In this document: piece by piece, positions 1 to 10,401 of the stretch
Layout: each line of letters begins with the position of its first letter
Numbering within the stretch: the first letter of the stretch is position 1
From: Allofrancisella guangzhouensis
GTDB lineage: Bacteria > Pseudomonadota > Gammaproteobacteria > Francisellales > Francisellaceae
Assembly (NCBI RefSeq): GCF_000815225.1
Contig: NZ_CP010427.1
Location: 1,594,483-1,658,482 of the forward strand
Reading direction: 5' to 3'
DNA: 64,000 bases
Translations under genes and position numbers: made by a program
Notes under the pieces: model-generated
Databases searched by the model: none
What the model was told of the DNA's origin: nothing
What the model saw: the letters and a program-made list of their open reading frames with translations, nothing else

Positions 1-962
1 CTCTTAGCCGCTATACGCAGTGGGATTTTATTGGTTTAGTAAGTGATTATAATATCCCCTACCATGAAAAAACTTTAGGACAACTCTTTTGTGATAACAA
101 AGCTAAAGATATAGTAAATATGCTTTTAGCTGAATGTGATAAATATAATGTTAAGATAAAACTAGAAACTAAAATTAATAAAACATATAAACAGCAAAAC
201 TGTTTTGATGTGATAACAGAAACTACAGATTATAGCTGTGAATCTCTAGTTATAGCAACTGGAGGTCTTTCAATACCAACTATGGGTGCTACTGGATTTG
301 GTTATAGGATAGCAAAACAATTTGGACTAAAAGTAAATTCCCAAAGAGCTGGTCTTGTGCCTTTTATTTTTAACAAAGAAGATCAACAACGATTTGCTGA
401 CTTAAAAGGCATATCAATTTTCTGTAATGTCTCTAATGATAAAGCTAGCTTTGATGAAAATATTTTATTTACTCATAAAGGTTTAAGTGGACCAGCTATT
501 TTACAGATATCATCATATTGGAATAGTGGAGAGGCTATAAATATAAACCTATCTCCTAAAATTGATATTCAAGGTTTCTTGATAGACAAAAAACACTCTA
601 GCCTTAAAACTATACTTAAAAATACCCTAGCTGAACTATTCCCAAAGAATTTTATAGCTACTTTTTTTGGTGAAGAACTTTTGTCTAAAAGAATATGTGA
701 CCTATCCAATGAAGACATAAATCAAGTAGCCTCTAAATTACATAGCTGGATTATCTACCCACAAACCACAGAAGGCTATCGTACAGCGGAGGTAACACTA
801 GGTGGTGTCGACTGTGATGAACTTTCATCTAAAACTCTTGAATCTGAAAAAATTAATAATCTATTCTTTATAGGTGAGGTGGTCGATATAACTGGGTGGC
901 TTGGAGGCTATAACTTTCAGTGGGCATGGTCTTCTGGCTGGGCTGCTGGCCAAGTTGCATAA
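1..962 (+). CDS. YhiN/HI0933-family flavoprotein (5' end outside window)
   Basis: The open frame enters from the window edge (codons begin at base 3) and gives about 319 visible residues of a family usually near 400, so the N-terminal FAD Rossmann motif is missing. Visible family features are an early RYTQWDF-like segment, the SLVIATGGLSIPTMGATGFGY stretch typical of HI0933-like NAD(P)/FAD-dependent oxidoreductases, a FTHKGLSGPAILQISSYW segment, a TLGGV motif and a C-terminal FFIGEVVDITGWLGGYN FAD-binding block. Members are soluble flavoproteins (BaiN/YhiN) without a firmly assigned substrate in most bacteria. An ATG at 120 is internal and is not the start. Confidence 0.9.
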   Translation, partial: LSRYTQWDFIGLVSDYNIPYHEKTLGQLFCDNKAKDIVNMLLAECDKYNVKIKLETKINKTYKQQNCFDVITETTDYSCESLVIATGGLSIPTMGATGFGYRIAKQFGLKVNSQRAGLVPFIFNKEDQQRFADLKGISIFCNVSNDKASFDENILFTHKGLSGPAILQISSYWNSGEAININLSPKIDIQGFLIDKKHSSLKTILKNTLAELFPKNFIATFFGEELLSKRICDLSNEDINQVASKLHSWIIYPQTTEGYRTAEVTLGGVDCDELSSKTLESEKINNLFFIGEVVDITGWLGGYNFQWAWSSGWAAGQVA

Positions 963-1018
963 CCATTAACACTACGCTATAATAAATTTAACTCATTAAA
1001 GCATAGTTTATTAATTCT

Positions 1019-1444
1019 ATGAGAATACCAGTTGAAAAAGAATTTACAATTAAAAAAGCTGTTCTTAATGCTATAGAAAAAAATCAAAGCCCCGCTAAAC
1101 TTGCTGATTCATTTGGCGTTTCTAAAAGCACTATATACAAGTATCGCAGAGCTTTACGCGACCAAGGCTTTATCAAAAAAACTGAAAATGACATCTATGT
1201 TATAGTAGAAAATAAATTTTCAATAAAAGATGCTACTCCAAAATCTGGTGATTTATTTTCAACAACTATAAGGAGCTACGAAGCAGAACCCGAGTTTACT
1301 AAAATAACAGATATCCCAGTCCGTAACGATATGGAACAACGACTTCAATCAAAAATTGAAGAAATGAGAAGAATAAAGCAAGAACATGACGATGAAAAAG
1401 GCGTATTTAAAAAATTAATTGGAAAGTTTAAAAAGAAATATTAA
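1019..1444 (+). CDS. small helix-turn-helix DNA-binding protein
   Basis: A 141-residue protein with a resolvase/Hin-type helix-turn-helix near residues 24-50 (ADSFGVSKSTIYKYRRALRD). The rest is charged, with a lysine-rich C-terminus ending in KKLIGKFKKKY; no catalytic domain is seen. It starts 56 bases after the flavoprotein gene, in the same direction, with only a weak ribosome site. It is probably a DNA-binding regulator or an architectural protein. The HTH resembles the first domain of transposase subunits, but no transposase partner or inverted repeats lie next to it. Confidence 0.7.
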   Translation: MRIPVEKEFTIKKAVLNAIEKNQSPAKLADSFGVSKSTIYKYRRALRDQGFIKKTENDIYVIVENKFSIKDATPKSGDLFSTTIRSYEAEPEFTKITDIPVRNDMEQRLQSKIEEMRRIKQEHDDEKGVFKKLIGKFKKKY

Positions 1445-1517
1445 TATCTATAACATTTACACAATAGTACCTTTACCTTAAACTAGATTTTAACTATTAG
1501 CTAGCATAAAAATCCTA

Positions 1518-2336
1518 ATGAAAAAAAGCAATATATTAATAACAGGTTGTTCCCACGGTGGTATTGGTTATGCTACAGCTGTATACCTCAGAGATTTGGG
1601 ACATAGAATTTTTGCATCAGCTCGGCAACAAAGAGACGTCGATGCTCTAAATGCAGAAGGTTTTGAAACATATCTAATTGATGTAACTAACTATGAGCAT
1701 ATTGATAATGCCTTGATTGATATTTTGCAAAAAACTGGTGGGATACTTGATGTTGTATTTAACAATGCTGGCTTTGGACAAGCGGGAGCTTTAGAAGATA
1801 TTGAGACAAAACACCTTAGAGAACAGTTTGAAACCAATGTTTTTGGATTGCATAACTTAACAGTCAAAGCTTTAAAAATAATGCGTAAGCAAGGGTATGG
1901 CAAAATTATTCAACATAGCTCAATTTTAGGTCTTATAGCAATGAAATATCGTGGAGCTTATACCGCTAGTAAATATGCTGTTGAAGGCTTAGCAGACACT
2001 ATGAGACTAGAACTTAAGGGTTCTAACATATACATGAGTACTCTAAACACTGGTCCTGTAACTAGTAAATTTAGAGAGAACTCATTAAAAACTATCAAAA
2101 ATGTGGAGTTCGATAGGTCAGTTCATAAACTACAATATGAAAAAATATTAGCCGGTAAACATAAAAAAGTTCCTTTTAATGAACCTGCTATTTCTGTAGC
2201 TAAAGTAGTAGAAAAAATAATAAATTCAAACAAGCCAAAACCAAGATACTACATAACAAAAGCTACTATAATTATGGCTATTTTAAAAAGAATACTTCCT
2301 AGCAAACTTATGGATACTTTCCTTAGTAAATATTAG
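1518..2336 (+). CDS. short-chain dehydrogenase/reductase (SDR)
   Basis: A 272-residue classical SDR. The dinucleotide-binding motif TGCSHGGIG lies at residues 9-17, the NNAG motif at 82-85, Ser134/Ser135 in IQHSS, and the catalytic YxxxK as Tyr148-Lys152 in YTASKYAVEG. These fix an NAD(P)-dependent oxidoreductase fold, but the substrate cannot be read from sequence. The extra basic C-terminus is common in SDRs related to retinol/acyl reductases. Its last bases overlap the convergent NADH dehydrogenase gene by four nucleotides. Confidence 0.88.
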   Translation: MKKSNILITGCSHGGIGYATAVYLRDLGHRIFASARQQRDVDALNAEGFETYLIDVTNYEHIDNALIDILQKTGGILDVVFNNAGFGQAGALEDIETKHLREQFETNVFGLHNLTVKALKIMRKQGYGKIIQHSSILGLIAMKYRGAYTASKYAVEGLADTMRLELKGSNIYMSTLNTGPVTSKFRENSLKTIKNVEFDRSVHKLQYEKILAGKHKKVPFNEPAISVAKVVEKIINSNKPKPRYYITKATIIMAILKRILPSKLMDTFLSKY

Positions 2337-3604
2337 GTCTTAGGTTTACTAACATTTAGCTTATGATCTCTTTCCTTATCAGGCTCTAATATTTCTGGAG
2401 AACCTATCCTATTAAATAAATAGTAACTTAACCAGTTAAAGCTAACAACAAATTTATTTCTTATACTAACCAAAAAGGTTATATGCACCCCACCCCATAT
2501 AAACCAACCTAATTTACCTGTAAGATTTAAACCAAATATCCTAGCTATAGCAGAGTGTTTTTGTATTATAGCCATTGTACCTAGGTCTTTATATTTAAAG
2601 TTTTTATATCTTTTTGTCTTATTTCTATTTACAATATGATTAGCAATATATTTACCTTGTTGCTTAGCTACAGAAGCTAATCCAGGTAAAGGGTTATCCT
2701 TACACCTAGAAATATCCCCACCAAAATAAATATTATCGTGTTTACCATGAGTCAAATCTGGTAAGACGTTTACTTTACCTTTTGACATTTGTTTCTCCAT
2801 CCATAGCCCTAAGGGTTTTCCTTTTAGAACGGTACTCCATATAATAGTAGCACCCTGATAGATAGATTTATCTGTTTGCACACAGTGTTCAGAAATATTA
2901 ATTACTGTTTCGTTTAAATGGATTTTTACACCACGCTTTACTAATGAAGAATAAGCATGATCAGATAATTTCTTAGGAAAAGCTGATAGAATTTTATTCC
3001 CACTATCAACCAAATTGATATTTATATCTTCTATAGAAAAATTGCTATAAGTATCAAAAATGTCAGTTGAAAGTATATCCAACAAAGCACCTGTAATCTC
3101 AACGCCTGTTGCTCCTGCACCAATTATAATAAAAGTCAGGTGCTTAAATGTATCAATTTTAGAGTTGGAGCTTTCTGCTAACTCAAATTGCTTTATAATA
3201 TGAGATTTAATCTTCTCTGCATCATACGCTGTCTTTAAAGAAAGAGTGTAATTTTTCCATCCATCATTACCCAAATAATCATACTCAACTCCTGGAGCTA
3301 CGACTAGATAATCATATTTATAAAAATTTTTTGAAGTTTTTACTATTTGTTTACTGGGACATATATCTATTACTTCACCCATCTTAAATTTAACGTTAGG
3401 TTTATTATGAAGCACTTTTCTAATAGGTGCCACCACGGAATTCAAAGGGATAAAAGCAGTAGCTGCCTGATATAACATCGGTTGAAAAACATGATGGTTG
3501 CTTTTATCTAACAAAGTAACTTCAAACTGACCATTATATTTAGACAATTTCTGTATACAATTTATTCCAACAAAACCAGCACCAATTACGACTACTTTTT
3601 TCAT
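2333..3604 (-). CDS. type II NADH dehydrogenase-like FAD/NAD(P) oxidoreductase
   Basis: A two-dinucleotide-domain flavoprotein of about 423 residues. An FAD motif (VVIGAGFVGINC) opens the protein and a second NAD motif (IIGAGATGVEITGAL) lies near residue 165; the YFGGDISRC segment near 295 is the FAD-contacting GD motif. The family (Ndh-2) passes electrons from NADH to quinone without pumping protons, at the inner face of the membrane. The C-terminal stretch with FIWGGVHITFLVSIRNKF is typical of membrane-associated Ndh. A GTG nine bases upstream (3613) is possible, but the ATG at 3604 has AGGTG six bases ahead and is preferred. It converges on the SDR gene. Confidence 0.85.
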   Translation of the reverse strand: MKKVVVIGAGFVGINCIQKLSKYNGQFEVTLLDKSNHHVFQPMLYQAATAFIPLNSVVAPIRKVLHNKPNVKFKMGEVIDICPSKQIVKTSKNFYKYDYLVVAPGVEYDYLGNDGWKNYTLSLKTAYDAEKIKSHIIKQFELAESSNSKIDTFKHLTFIIIGAGATGVEITGALLDILSTDIFDTYSNFSIEDININLVDSGNKILSAFPKKLSDHAYSSLVKRGVKIHLNETVINISEHCVQTDKSIYQGATIIWSTVLKGKPLGLWMEKQMSKGKVNVLPDLTHGKHDNIYFGGDISRCKDNPLPGLASVAKQQGKYIANHIVNRNKTKRYKNFKYKDLGTMAIIQKHSAIARIFGLNLTGKLGWFIWGGVHITFLVSIRNKFVVSFNWLSYYLFNRIGSPEILEPDKERDHKLNVSKPKT

Positions 3605-3717
3605 TTTTAGCACCTACTAGTCATAACCTAATTATAAAATTCTAATAATTTACTTACGGATATGTAAGTGGATTATAACCAAACTGATGCTAGAGTTTAA
3701 GAATTATTTTATAAATA

Positions 3718-5070
3718 TTACTTTCTAAACTTATATAATGCCCATCCTATTAATATAAATATAGTTGGACCAATTACAAGTTCTAATTCATATATAAGTA
3801 TCTCGCTTAACGTCTGGATATCACTTGGTGGTTGAAAACTAAATAAAATACCTAACGTAGTTGAAATAAATACTAAAAAACCTAATAAATATCTAAACTT
3901 GCTACTCATAAGCTTTATATAAGCAACCACCAAATACAAATAAGGTATAAAATAAAGTATAGTTGCCATTAGTATTAATGCTTGATACATCACATTTACT
4001 GATGGTAAAAAGCTAGTCAACAATACTATAACTGTAACCAAAACACCCATAGCTACTAGAGCGTTTTTTGGAGAGTCATGTTTGTTTGTTTTATGTAACC
4101 ACTCGGGCAAAATCCCTCTTGGTGTACACTTAAAAAACATAACAACAGGTGCTAATAACCATATACTTACAGCTGCTAGTTCAGCAAATGTTAGTAAAAA
4201 TGCCATTAACTTTGGAAACCAGGCCCACTCAAATCTATGACCAATTATTTCAAAAGCAGCCATTAACCCAGAAGTTCCATTAATACTATCTGGAGAAGAG
4301 ACTAAATTTAAGGCTACAGTTCCCAATATATATAGACCTAACAGTATAAAGGCAGATGCTAATAATCCATAATAAAGATTCCTTTTTACATTTCTAACTG
4401 AATTAGCAAATGTCGGGATAATCTCTATACCTGCCATAGCAAACATTATAATAGTAAGCGTAGAGAGATTACCCCATGTGCTACCTTGTGGTATAAAATT
4501 AAAGGCGGAAAAATCAGTGGCACTTTTGCCAGTTACAAAATAAGCAGCAAACCCTAAAACAATAATAGCTATAGCAGGTATAAACGAGCCAAGTATTCCA
4601 CCAACATCAACTAGATATTTATTGACTTTTAGACCATAAAAACTAACAAATGTAACTAGCCAAAAAGCACTTAGTACTACTATGACAATATAATAATTAT
4701 TATCAACTAACTCTGGGCGTCCTATAAAATAAGCAAAGTTAGTTGCTAGAAACATCAATACAGCTGGATAATAAAATATAGTGTTTACCCAATATAACCA
4801 AGCTACCATAAAACCAGATTTTTCACCTAATGCTCGAGTGGTCCACGCATACATACCACCTTCATCAGGGTATTTTCTAGAGAGTTGAACAGCTATAACT
4901 ACTAACGGTAGGAAGAAAATCAAAGCGCCAAGTATCCAAAAGAATACAGCTGAGGCCCCTAAACATGCTGCTACTGGTATCCATCTAATGCCAAAATTAG
5001 CTGTAACAGCCATAATGGTAACATCTTTGAAACCGAGAACTTTATTACTATCTGAAGGAGCTAACCCCAT
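3718..5070 (-). CDS. APC-family amino acid permease (GadC-like)
   Basis: A 450-residue integral membrane protein with about twelve hydrophobic helices. The early G-rich helix, the YPDEGGMYAWTTRALGEKSGF segment near residue 68 and the long C-terminal helices identify the amino acid/polyamine/organocation superfamily, closest in appearance to glutamate/GABA antiporters. The substrate is not determined; a dedicated GadC C-terminal plug is not obvious. It follows groEL on the same strand after about 100 bases, without a visible strong terminator, and may be transcribed separately. Confidence 0.85.
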   Translation of the reverse strand: MGLAPSDSNKVLGFKDVTIMAVTANFGIRWIPVAACLGASAVFFWILGALIFFLPLVVIAVQLSRKYPDEGGMYAWTTRALGEKSGFMVAWLYWVNTIFYYPAVLMFLATNFAYFIGRPELVDNNYYIVIVVLSAFWLVTFVSFYGLKVNKYLVDVGGILGSFIPAIAIIVLGFAAYFVTGKSATDFSAFNFIPQGSTWGNLSTLTIIMFAMAGIEIIPTFANSVRNVKRNLYYGLLASAFILLGLYILGTVALNLVSSPDSINGTSGLMAAFEIIGHRFEWAWFPKLMAFLLTFAELAAVSIWLLAPVVMFFKCTPRGILPEWLHKTNKHDSPKNALVAMGVLVTVIVLLTSFLPSVNVMYQALILMATILYFIPYLYLVVAYIKLMSSKFRYLLGFLVFISTTLGILFSFQPPSDIQTLSEILIYELELVIGPTIFILIGWALYKFRK

Positions 5071-5169
5071 AAAAATACCTACTTTATAATTAATAGATAT
5101 TATTATAGGTCAAAATAAGCTTAATAATAAGAAGAAATTATAAAAGACGATAAATAAAATTAGAATAAA

Positions 5170-6816
<1,647 letters not shown>

Positions 6817-6840
6817 TTAGTTTGTAAAATTTCGTTAAAA

Positions 6841-7128
6841 TTATTCAATAATACCCATAATGTCATTTTCTGTCATCATTAGTAGGGTTTCATTACCAAC
6901 TTTTACTTCACTTCCTGAGTACTTACTAAATAGTACTTTATCCCCAACTTTTACATCCATAGGCTGAGTAATACCATTGTCTAACTTTTTGCCGTTACCA
7001 ACTGCTACTACCTCACCTTGACTTGGTTTTTCTTGAGCACTACCAGTTAAGATAATTCCGCCAGCAGATTTTGTTTCTTCTTCTGCGCGACGAACTAATA
7101 CTCTATCTTGTAATGGTCTAATTTTCAT
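6841..7128 (-). CDS. groES: co-chaperonin GroES (Hsp10)
   Basis: A 95-residue co-chaperonin of usual size. It opens with [14 protein letters not shown], contains the mobile loop around residues 20-34 ([18 protein letters not shown]) that docks on GroEL, and ends with NDIMGIIE. The start codon is preceded by AAAGGAG. First gene of the groES-groEL operon. Confidence 0.99.
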   Translation of the reverse strand: MKIRPLQDRVLVRRAEEETKSAGGIILTGSAQEKPSQGEVVAVGNGKKLDNGITQPMDVKVGDKVLFSKYSGSEVKVGNETLLMMTENDIMGIIE

Positions 7129-7214
7129 AACAATCTTACTCCTTTGTTATTTATGGAAAGTTTTGAATTTTGCGCAATTATAGACCAAACTAGGTTCTAT
7201 AGACTTGCAAGAGT

Positions 7215-7245
7215 AAATATCGTGACTAAAAGTGACTTTTCAAGG
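7215..7245 (-). promoter_or_regulatory. candidate sigma-32 heat-shock promoter of groES-groEL
   Basis: On the minus strand CTTGAAA (7238-7244) is followed after about 13 bases by CACGATAT, close to the sigma-32 pattern CTTGAAA-N11-15-CCCCATNT. It sits about 90 bases ahead of the groES start. No CIRCE inverted repeat for HrcA was seen here, consistent with sigma-32 rather than HrcA control. Confidence 0.6.
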
Positions 7246-7316
7246 GAATTTTTTTGATTTTTTTATACAGTAGACATAATACTCTATAACCTTAGATCAC
7301 AAAAACGTCTGAAAAA

Positions 7317-8198
7317 CTAAACATATAAATTTTTTTTATTAATTTTACCCACCCTCTTAGCAAATTTAGAATTGATATTATTTACTCCAATCTCATGAAA
7401 GAAAAAAACATTTTCATCTTTATTAACAAGATCATAATACACGTATAAATATGAAAAAAAAGATTCTATATTTCTTATATCTTGATTAACAATTCCTATA
7501 TTAGGATCAAAAAAAAGGAAAGAACTACCAGAAATATATAGTAAACAAGAATGGTTCTTATTAGACGATATTTCTATGCTTTTATGAAAATTTTTACTAA
7601 GAGTAGAAATTATTGCAGAATCAGAACTTTTATTAATAAACAAACCAAACGAAAACGATACAATAAACAAACCCGCTTTATAATCATTTACTTTTTCAAC
7701 CATATGGCTAATTTGATTATTATTTGTATTCCTATGCGAAACTTCGTTTAAGATATACCAACTTTTAGTGATCCTAAAATTATTATTTTTAAACAGTAGT
7801 TTTGATATAATGTTTATGCTACTTGTTAATTGATGCAATGCAAAATCTCCCCATAAATCAAACATGTTTGGATCCTTGGCAAAATCACGATTAAAAAAGT
7901 CAATATCAAACTTCTTATTATAAAAAGTTTGTTTTTTATGTACAGAACTTAGTAACTCATCCAAATTAAATAATTTGCTTTTGATTTCTAATGTATTTTG
8001 AGAAATAAAATAAAATAATGATTGTGGACTTTCATTTTTATTTTTTATTAATTCTCCAAGTAAAATACTCAAAGTTAAACACACCCCTTCGGAAAAAATT
8101 TCTTTTTGTTCAAATTCTGTAAAAAAACGAGAAATATCAAGAAAATTTCCTTTATAATCAATTTTTCTTATTTCCTGTTGGTAAAAATATTTATGCAT
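7317..8198 (-). CDS. candidate YopT-like (C58) papain-fold cysteine protease
   Basis: A 293-residue protein with no signal peptide or membrane helix. Three short motifs match the catalytic triad layout of the YopT/AvrPphB family: GVC with Cys40 followed by an LS-containing helix (GVCLTLSILLGEL), His216 in NHSCLLYISG, and Asp231 in FFDPNIGI. The His-Asp distance is 15, as in AvrPphB. The segment between Cys and His is unlike anything I recognise. A GGAAG ribosome site lies seven to eight bases before the ATG. The gene is AT-rich, lies 188 bases upstream of groES in the same direction and near tRNA-Arg and insertion-sequence debris, which suggests transfer. The activity and any host target are inferred; other papain-like transglutaminase or toxin folds share these motifs. 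Confidence 0.6.
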   Translation of the reverse strand: MHKYFYQQEIRKIDYKGNFLDISRFFTEFEQKEIFSEGVCLTLSILLGELIKNKNESPQSLFYFISQNTLEIKSKLFNLDELLSSVHKKQTFYNKKFDIDFFNRDFAKDPNMFDLWGDFALHQLTSSINIISKLLFKNNNFRITKSWYILNEVSHRNTNNNQISHMVEKVNDYKAGLFIVSFSFGLFINKSSDSAIISTLSKNFHKSIEISSNKNHSCLLYISGSSFLFFDPNIGIVNQDIRNIESFFSYLYVYYDLVNKDENVFFFHEIGVNNINSKFAKRVGKINKKNLYV

Positions 8199-8655
8199 GT
8201 TAGAGCTTCCAAATTAACATTGATAAATGTTGGTAATAATATGTTTAAAATTTTAACTATTGCTTTATTATATCCTAGCCGTATTAATTTTAGAATTTTT
8301 ATTTAGTTGTCTTTTTTAATAAGTCGTAAGGATTTTTGATAATCAAAATATGTCAAAAATTAATATCATAGAGCAATAAATAACGAGTATCTATTTATGC
8401 ATACGACAAAAAAATTAAAGAAGCTTTTTACTCAGCTAACTATAAGTTTATTTAAAATATTTGGTTGACATAAATCAAGAATAAACTGTTTTAGCAACCT
8501 ATTACTTGGTTTAAATATCTACTCAAAGTGTAAATCTATTAAAGGTAGTAGCTACTCATTTTAAGAATGATAATCTAATATCTGAATTAATTTGATGATC
8601 AAATTGACTAATCTAGCTAGCCAAAAGATTATTTTATTTATATCATATGTATTAT
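8199..8655. other. 457-base AT-rich intergenic region
   Basis: No credible gene is seen. It should hold the promoter of the protease-like gene (leftward) and of tRNA-Arg (rightward). The one clear structure is a small palindrome, AATTTGA-TGA-TCAAATT, at 8589-8605, about 50 bases before the tRNA, which could be a regulator site. Confidence 0.5.
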
Positions 8656-8731
8656 GCACCCATAGCTTAACTGGATAGAGCGTCGCCCTCCGGAGGCGGA
8701 TGCGGGGGTTCGAGTCCCTCTGGGTGTGCCA
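8656..8731 (+). tRNA. tRNA-Arg (anticodon CCG)
   Basis: A 76-base cloverleaf with encoded CCA. The anticodon arm reads TCGCC-CTCCGGA-GGCGG, giving CCG, and the T arm carries GGTTCGAGTCC. Acceptor GCACCCA pairs with TGGGTGT. The 3' side is followed by insertion-sequence debris, typical of a tRNA used as an integration site, although no duplicated tRNA tail is visible in the window. Confidence 0.95.
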
Positions 8732-8810
8732 TGAATACCTATAAGATAATTTCTCAAACCCTTTATTTTCAATACCTAAGTATAGATTGAATATTATATA
8801 ATTATTTTAC

Positions 8811-8831
8811 AAGGTGCAAATAAGGTGCAAA
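8811..8831. repeat. tandem AAGGTGCAAA repeat
   Basis: Two copies of AAGGTGCAAA lie at 8811-8820 and 8822-8831, about 80 bases past tRNA-Arg. One helical turn of spacing suggests a protein-binding site, possibly a leftover integrase arm site; this is inference. Confidence 0.45.
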
Positions 8832-8863
8832 AATATTAATTATCAACACAAAAATATCTAAAA

Positions 8864-9013
8864 TTACTTAACAAACAACTCAAGCTTGAATCTTATAGTT
8901 AGATCTTGTTTAACTCCTCCAGACCCACCATCTTGATATGAGATTATTTGATAAGAATTATCATACCCTGCTGCAGACTCCCAAGCGTATGTTATAGAAT
9001 AGACCTCTTGCAT
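8864..9013 (-). pseudogene. short ORF, probably the 3' remnant of a lost gene
   Basis: A 49-codon frame starts at ATG 9013 (MQEVYSITYAWESAAGYDNS...) and ends in TIRFKLELFVK. A stop lies three codons upstream of the ATG in the same frame. The composition looks like the C-terminal strand region of a folded protein rather than a full small protein, so I read it as a fragment. I do not recognise the family. It lies between tRNA-Arg and the IS5-type remnant. Confidence 0.35.
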
Positions 9014-9060
9014 AACCTGCTAAATTGGTTAAACTTTTTATTTTTATTGGAATGATATTG

Positions 9061-9331
9061 ATGAAGTTTGAGCAAATTAAAGATGGGCAATTCTCATTGC
9101 CTGGACGTAAGGCATTATTAAAAAGTGATGTTGACTATGAGGTTAGATGCAACTGAAACGCCTATTGAGCGACCTAAAAAAACAAAGAAGAATCCACTAA
9201 CCAAAGAAGACAAAAAGAGAAATCGTGAACTGTTTAGCCAACGTGTTCTTAATGAGAATGTGATCAGCATGGTTAAGCGATTTAAAATTATTGCCGATCG
9301 TTATAGAAACAGAAGAAGGCGCGTCTACTAA
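9061..9331 (+). pseudogene. IS5-family transposase remnant
   Basis: Two frames together spell pieces of an IS5-type (DDE) transposase. Frame one from ATG 9061 gives MKFEQIKDGQFSLPGRKALL...DYEVRCN and stops; the next frame continues with LDATETPIERPKK, the segment around a catalytic Asp. It then jumps to a C-terminal VKRFKIIADRYRNRRRR block. So there is a frameshift near 9140-9150 and a large internal deletion that removes most of the catalytic core. The protein cannot be active. No intact inverted repeats were identified. Confidence 0.75.
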
Positions 9332-9362
9332 TTTCACCACTCCGGCTTAGAATGGTTTTTTA

Positions 9363-10319
9363 TTATAAATCTTCAGGCCAATTATTTATAATAGTACCTA
9401 AAGACAGGTCTAACTCTACCAGCTTATCTTTAATTTCATTTAAAGATTTTTTACCAAAATTTGGTGCTTTTAATAACTCTGTTTCTGTTTTTTGTACAAG
9501 CTCACCTACATATTTGATATTTACTGCTTTTAAACAGTTTGATGATCTTGCAGTTAGATTTAATTCTTCAACGTGTTTTAATAGTATCGGATCAATATTT
9601 TTAGTAGGATCTTCTACAAAAACTCCTTGATTTATTTCATCAACGTTAACAATATTAACTAATTGGCTTTGAATCTTAGCGGCTGCTAATCTTAGAGCAT
9701 CTTGGGATACTATATTACCATTAGTTTTGATATTAAAGTCTAACCTATCAAGGTCTGTACGTCTACCAACACGAGCATTTTTAACTTCAAATTCACAAAA
9801 AGTAACTGGTGAAAAAGCAGCATCTAGCAAAAACTCACCATCTTTAAAACTTTCTACTGCTGACCTATAGCCAACTCCTTTTTCAACTTTAGCCTCTATT
9901 TTAAACTTTTTGCTACCCATGTAACTACAAATAAACACATCTTCATTTATAGATAAACCTTGCGATAGCTTAGCCTCTCCAGAGAAAATCTCTTCAGCGG
10001 CTCCTGATAAATCAAAAGTAATAGTCCCACTATCAGTATTATCTGCTAATGTTACAGCAAGAGCTTTAATATTCAGAATGATATCAGCAACTGTTTCTTC
10101 ACACGGAATCGTATCTTCCAAAGAGTTAACTTTGCCATCATTAATTTTGATACTAGTAATACATGCTCCACCAATAGAGTAAAGCATAGTTTGCTTTAAA
10201 GCAAAACCAAGAGTATATCCAGCACCTCTATCTAACGCTTCAAAAGAGAATTTAGTAGCATTTTTACCATAATCATTTATCTTAATATTAGTAGGGTGTA
10301 GTAAATTTTCTATAGTCAT
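9363..10319 (-). CDS. rpoA2: RNA polymerase alpha subunit, second copy (RpoA2)
   Basis: A 318-residue alpha subunit with N-terminal dimerisation domain (about 1-230) and C-terminal DNA-binding domain (about 245-310; [22 protein letters not shown]). The RSSNC arginine corresponds to Arg265 of E. coli, which contacts UP elements. The dimer helix is diverged: [11 protein letters not shown] replaces the usual NALRRILLSS, so Lys42-Gln43 stand where alpha normally has two arginines including the dimerisation Arg45. The N-terminal domain as a whole is far from the standard alpha. Francisella is known to carry two different alpha subunits, the second lying outside the ribosomal protein operon; this one lies alone, consistent with rpoA2. 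Confidence 0.9.
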   Translation of the reverse strand: MTIENLLHPTNIKINDYGKNATKFSFEALDRGAGYTLGFALKQTMLYSIGGACITSIKINDGKVNSLEDTIPCEETVADIILNIKALAVTLADNTDSGTITFDLSGAAEEIFSGEAKLSQGLSINEDVFICSYMGSKKFKIEAKVEKGVGYRSAVESFKDGEFLLDAAFSPVTFCEFEVKNARVGRRTDLDRLDFNIKTNGNIVSQDALRLAAAKIQSQLVNIVNVDEINQGVFVEDPTKNIDPILLKHVEELNLTARSSNCLKAVNIKYVGELVQKTETELLKAPNFGKKSLNEIKDKLVELDLSLGTIINNWPEDL

Positions 10320-10401
10320 AGTTGTTAAAAAACCTAGCGTATTTATTTAGAGATATTCTAATTCCAAATATTATAACACATAAATCCAATTTTTTAATAT
10401 A

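Noticed and set aside
7129..7316. CIRCE element upstream of groES
   Set aside because: No TTAGCACTC-N9-GAGTGCTAA inverted repeat is present; the promoter looks like sigma-32 instead.
7551..8306. Plus-strand frames opposite the protease-like gene
   Set aside because: AT-rich antisense frames without a ribosome site or any recognisable motif; the minus-strand frame carries the conserved Cys/His/Asp motifs.
9352..9630. Plus-strand frame overlapping the 3' end of rpoA2
   Set aside because: Antisense shadow of the conserved alpha C-terminal domain.
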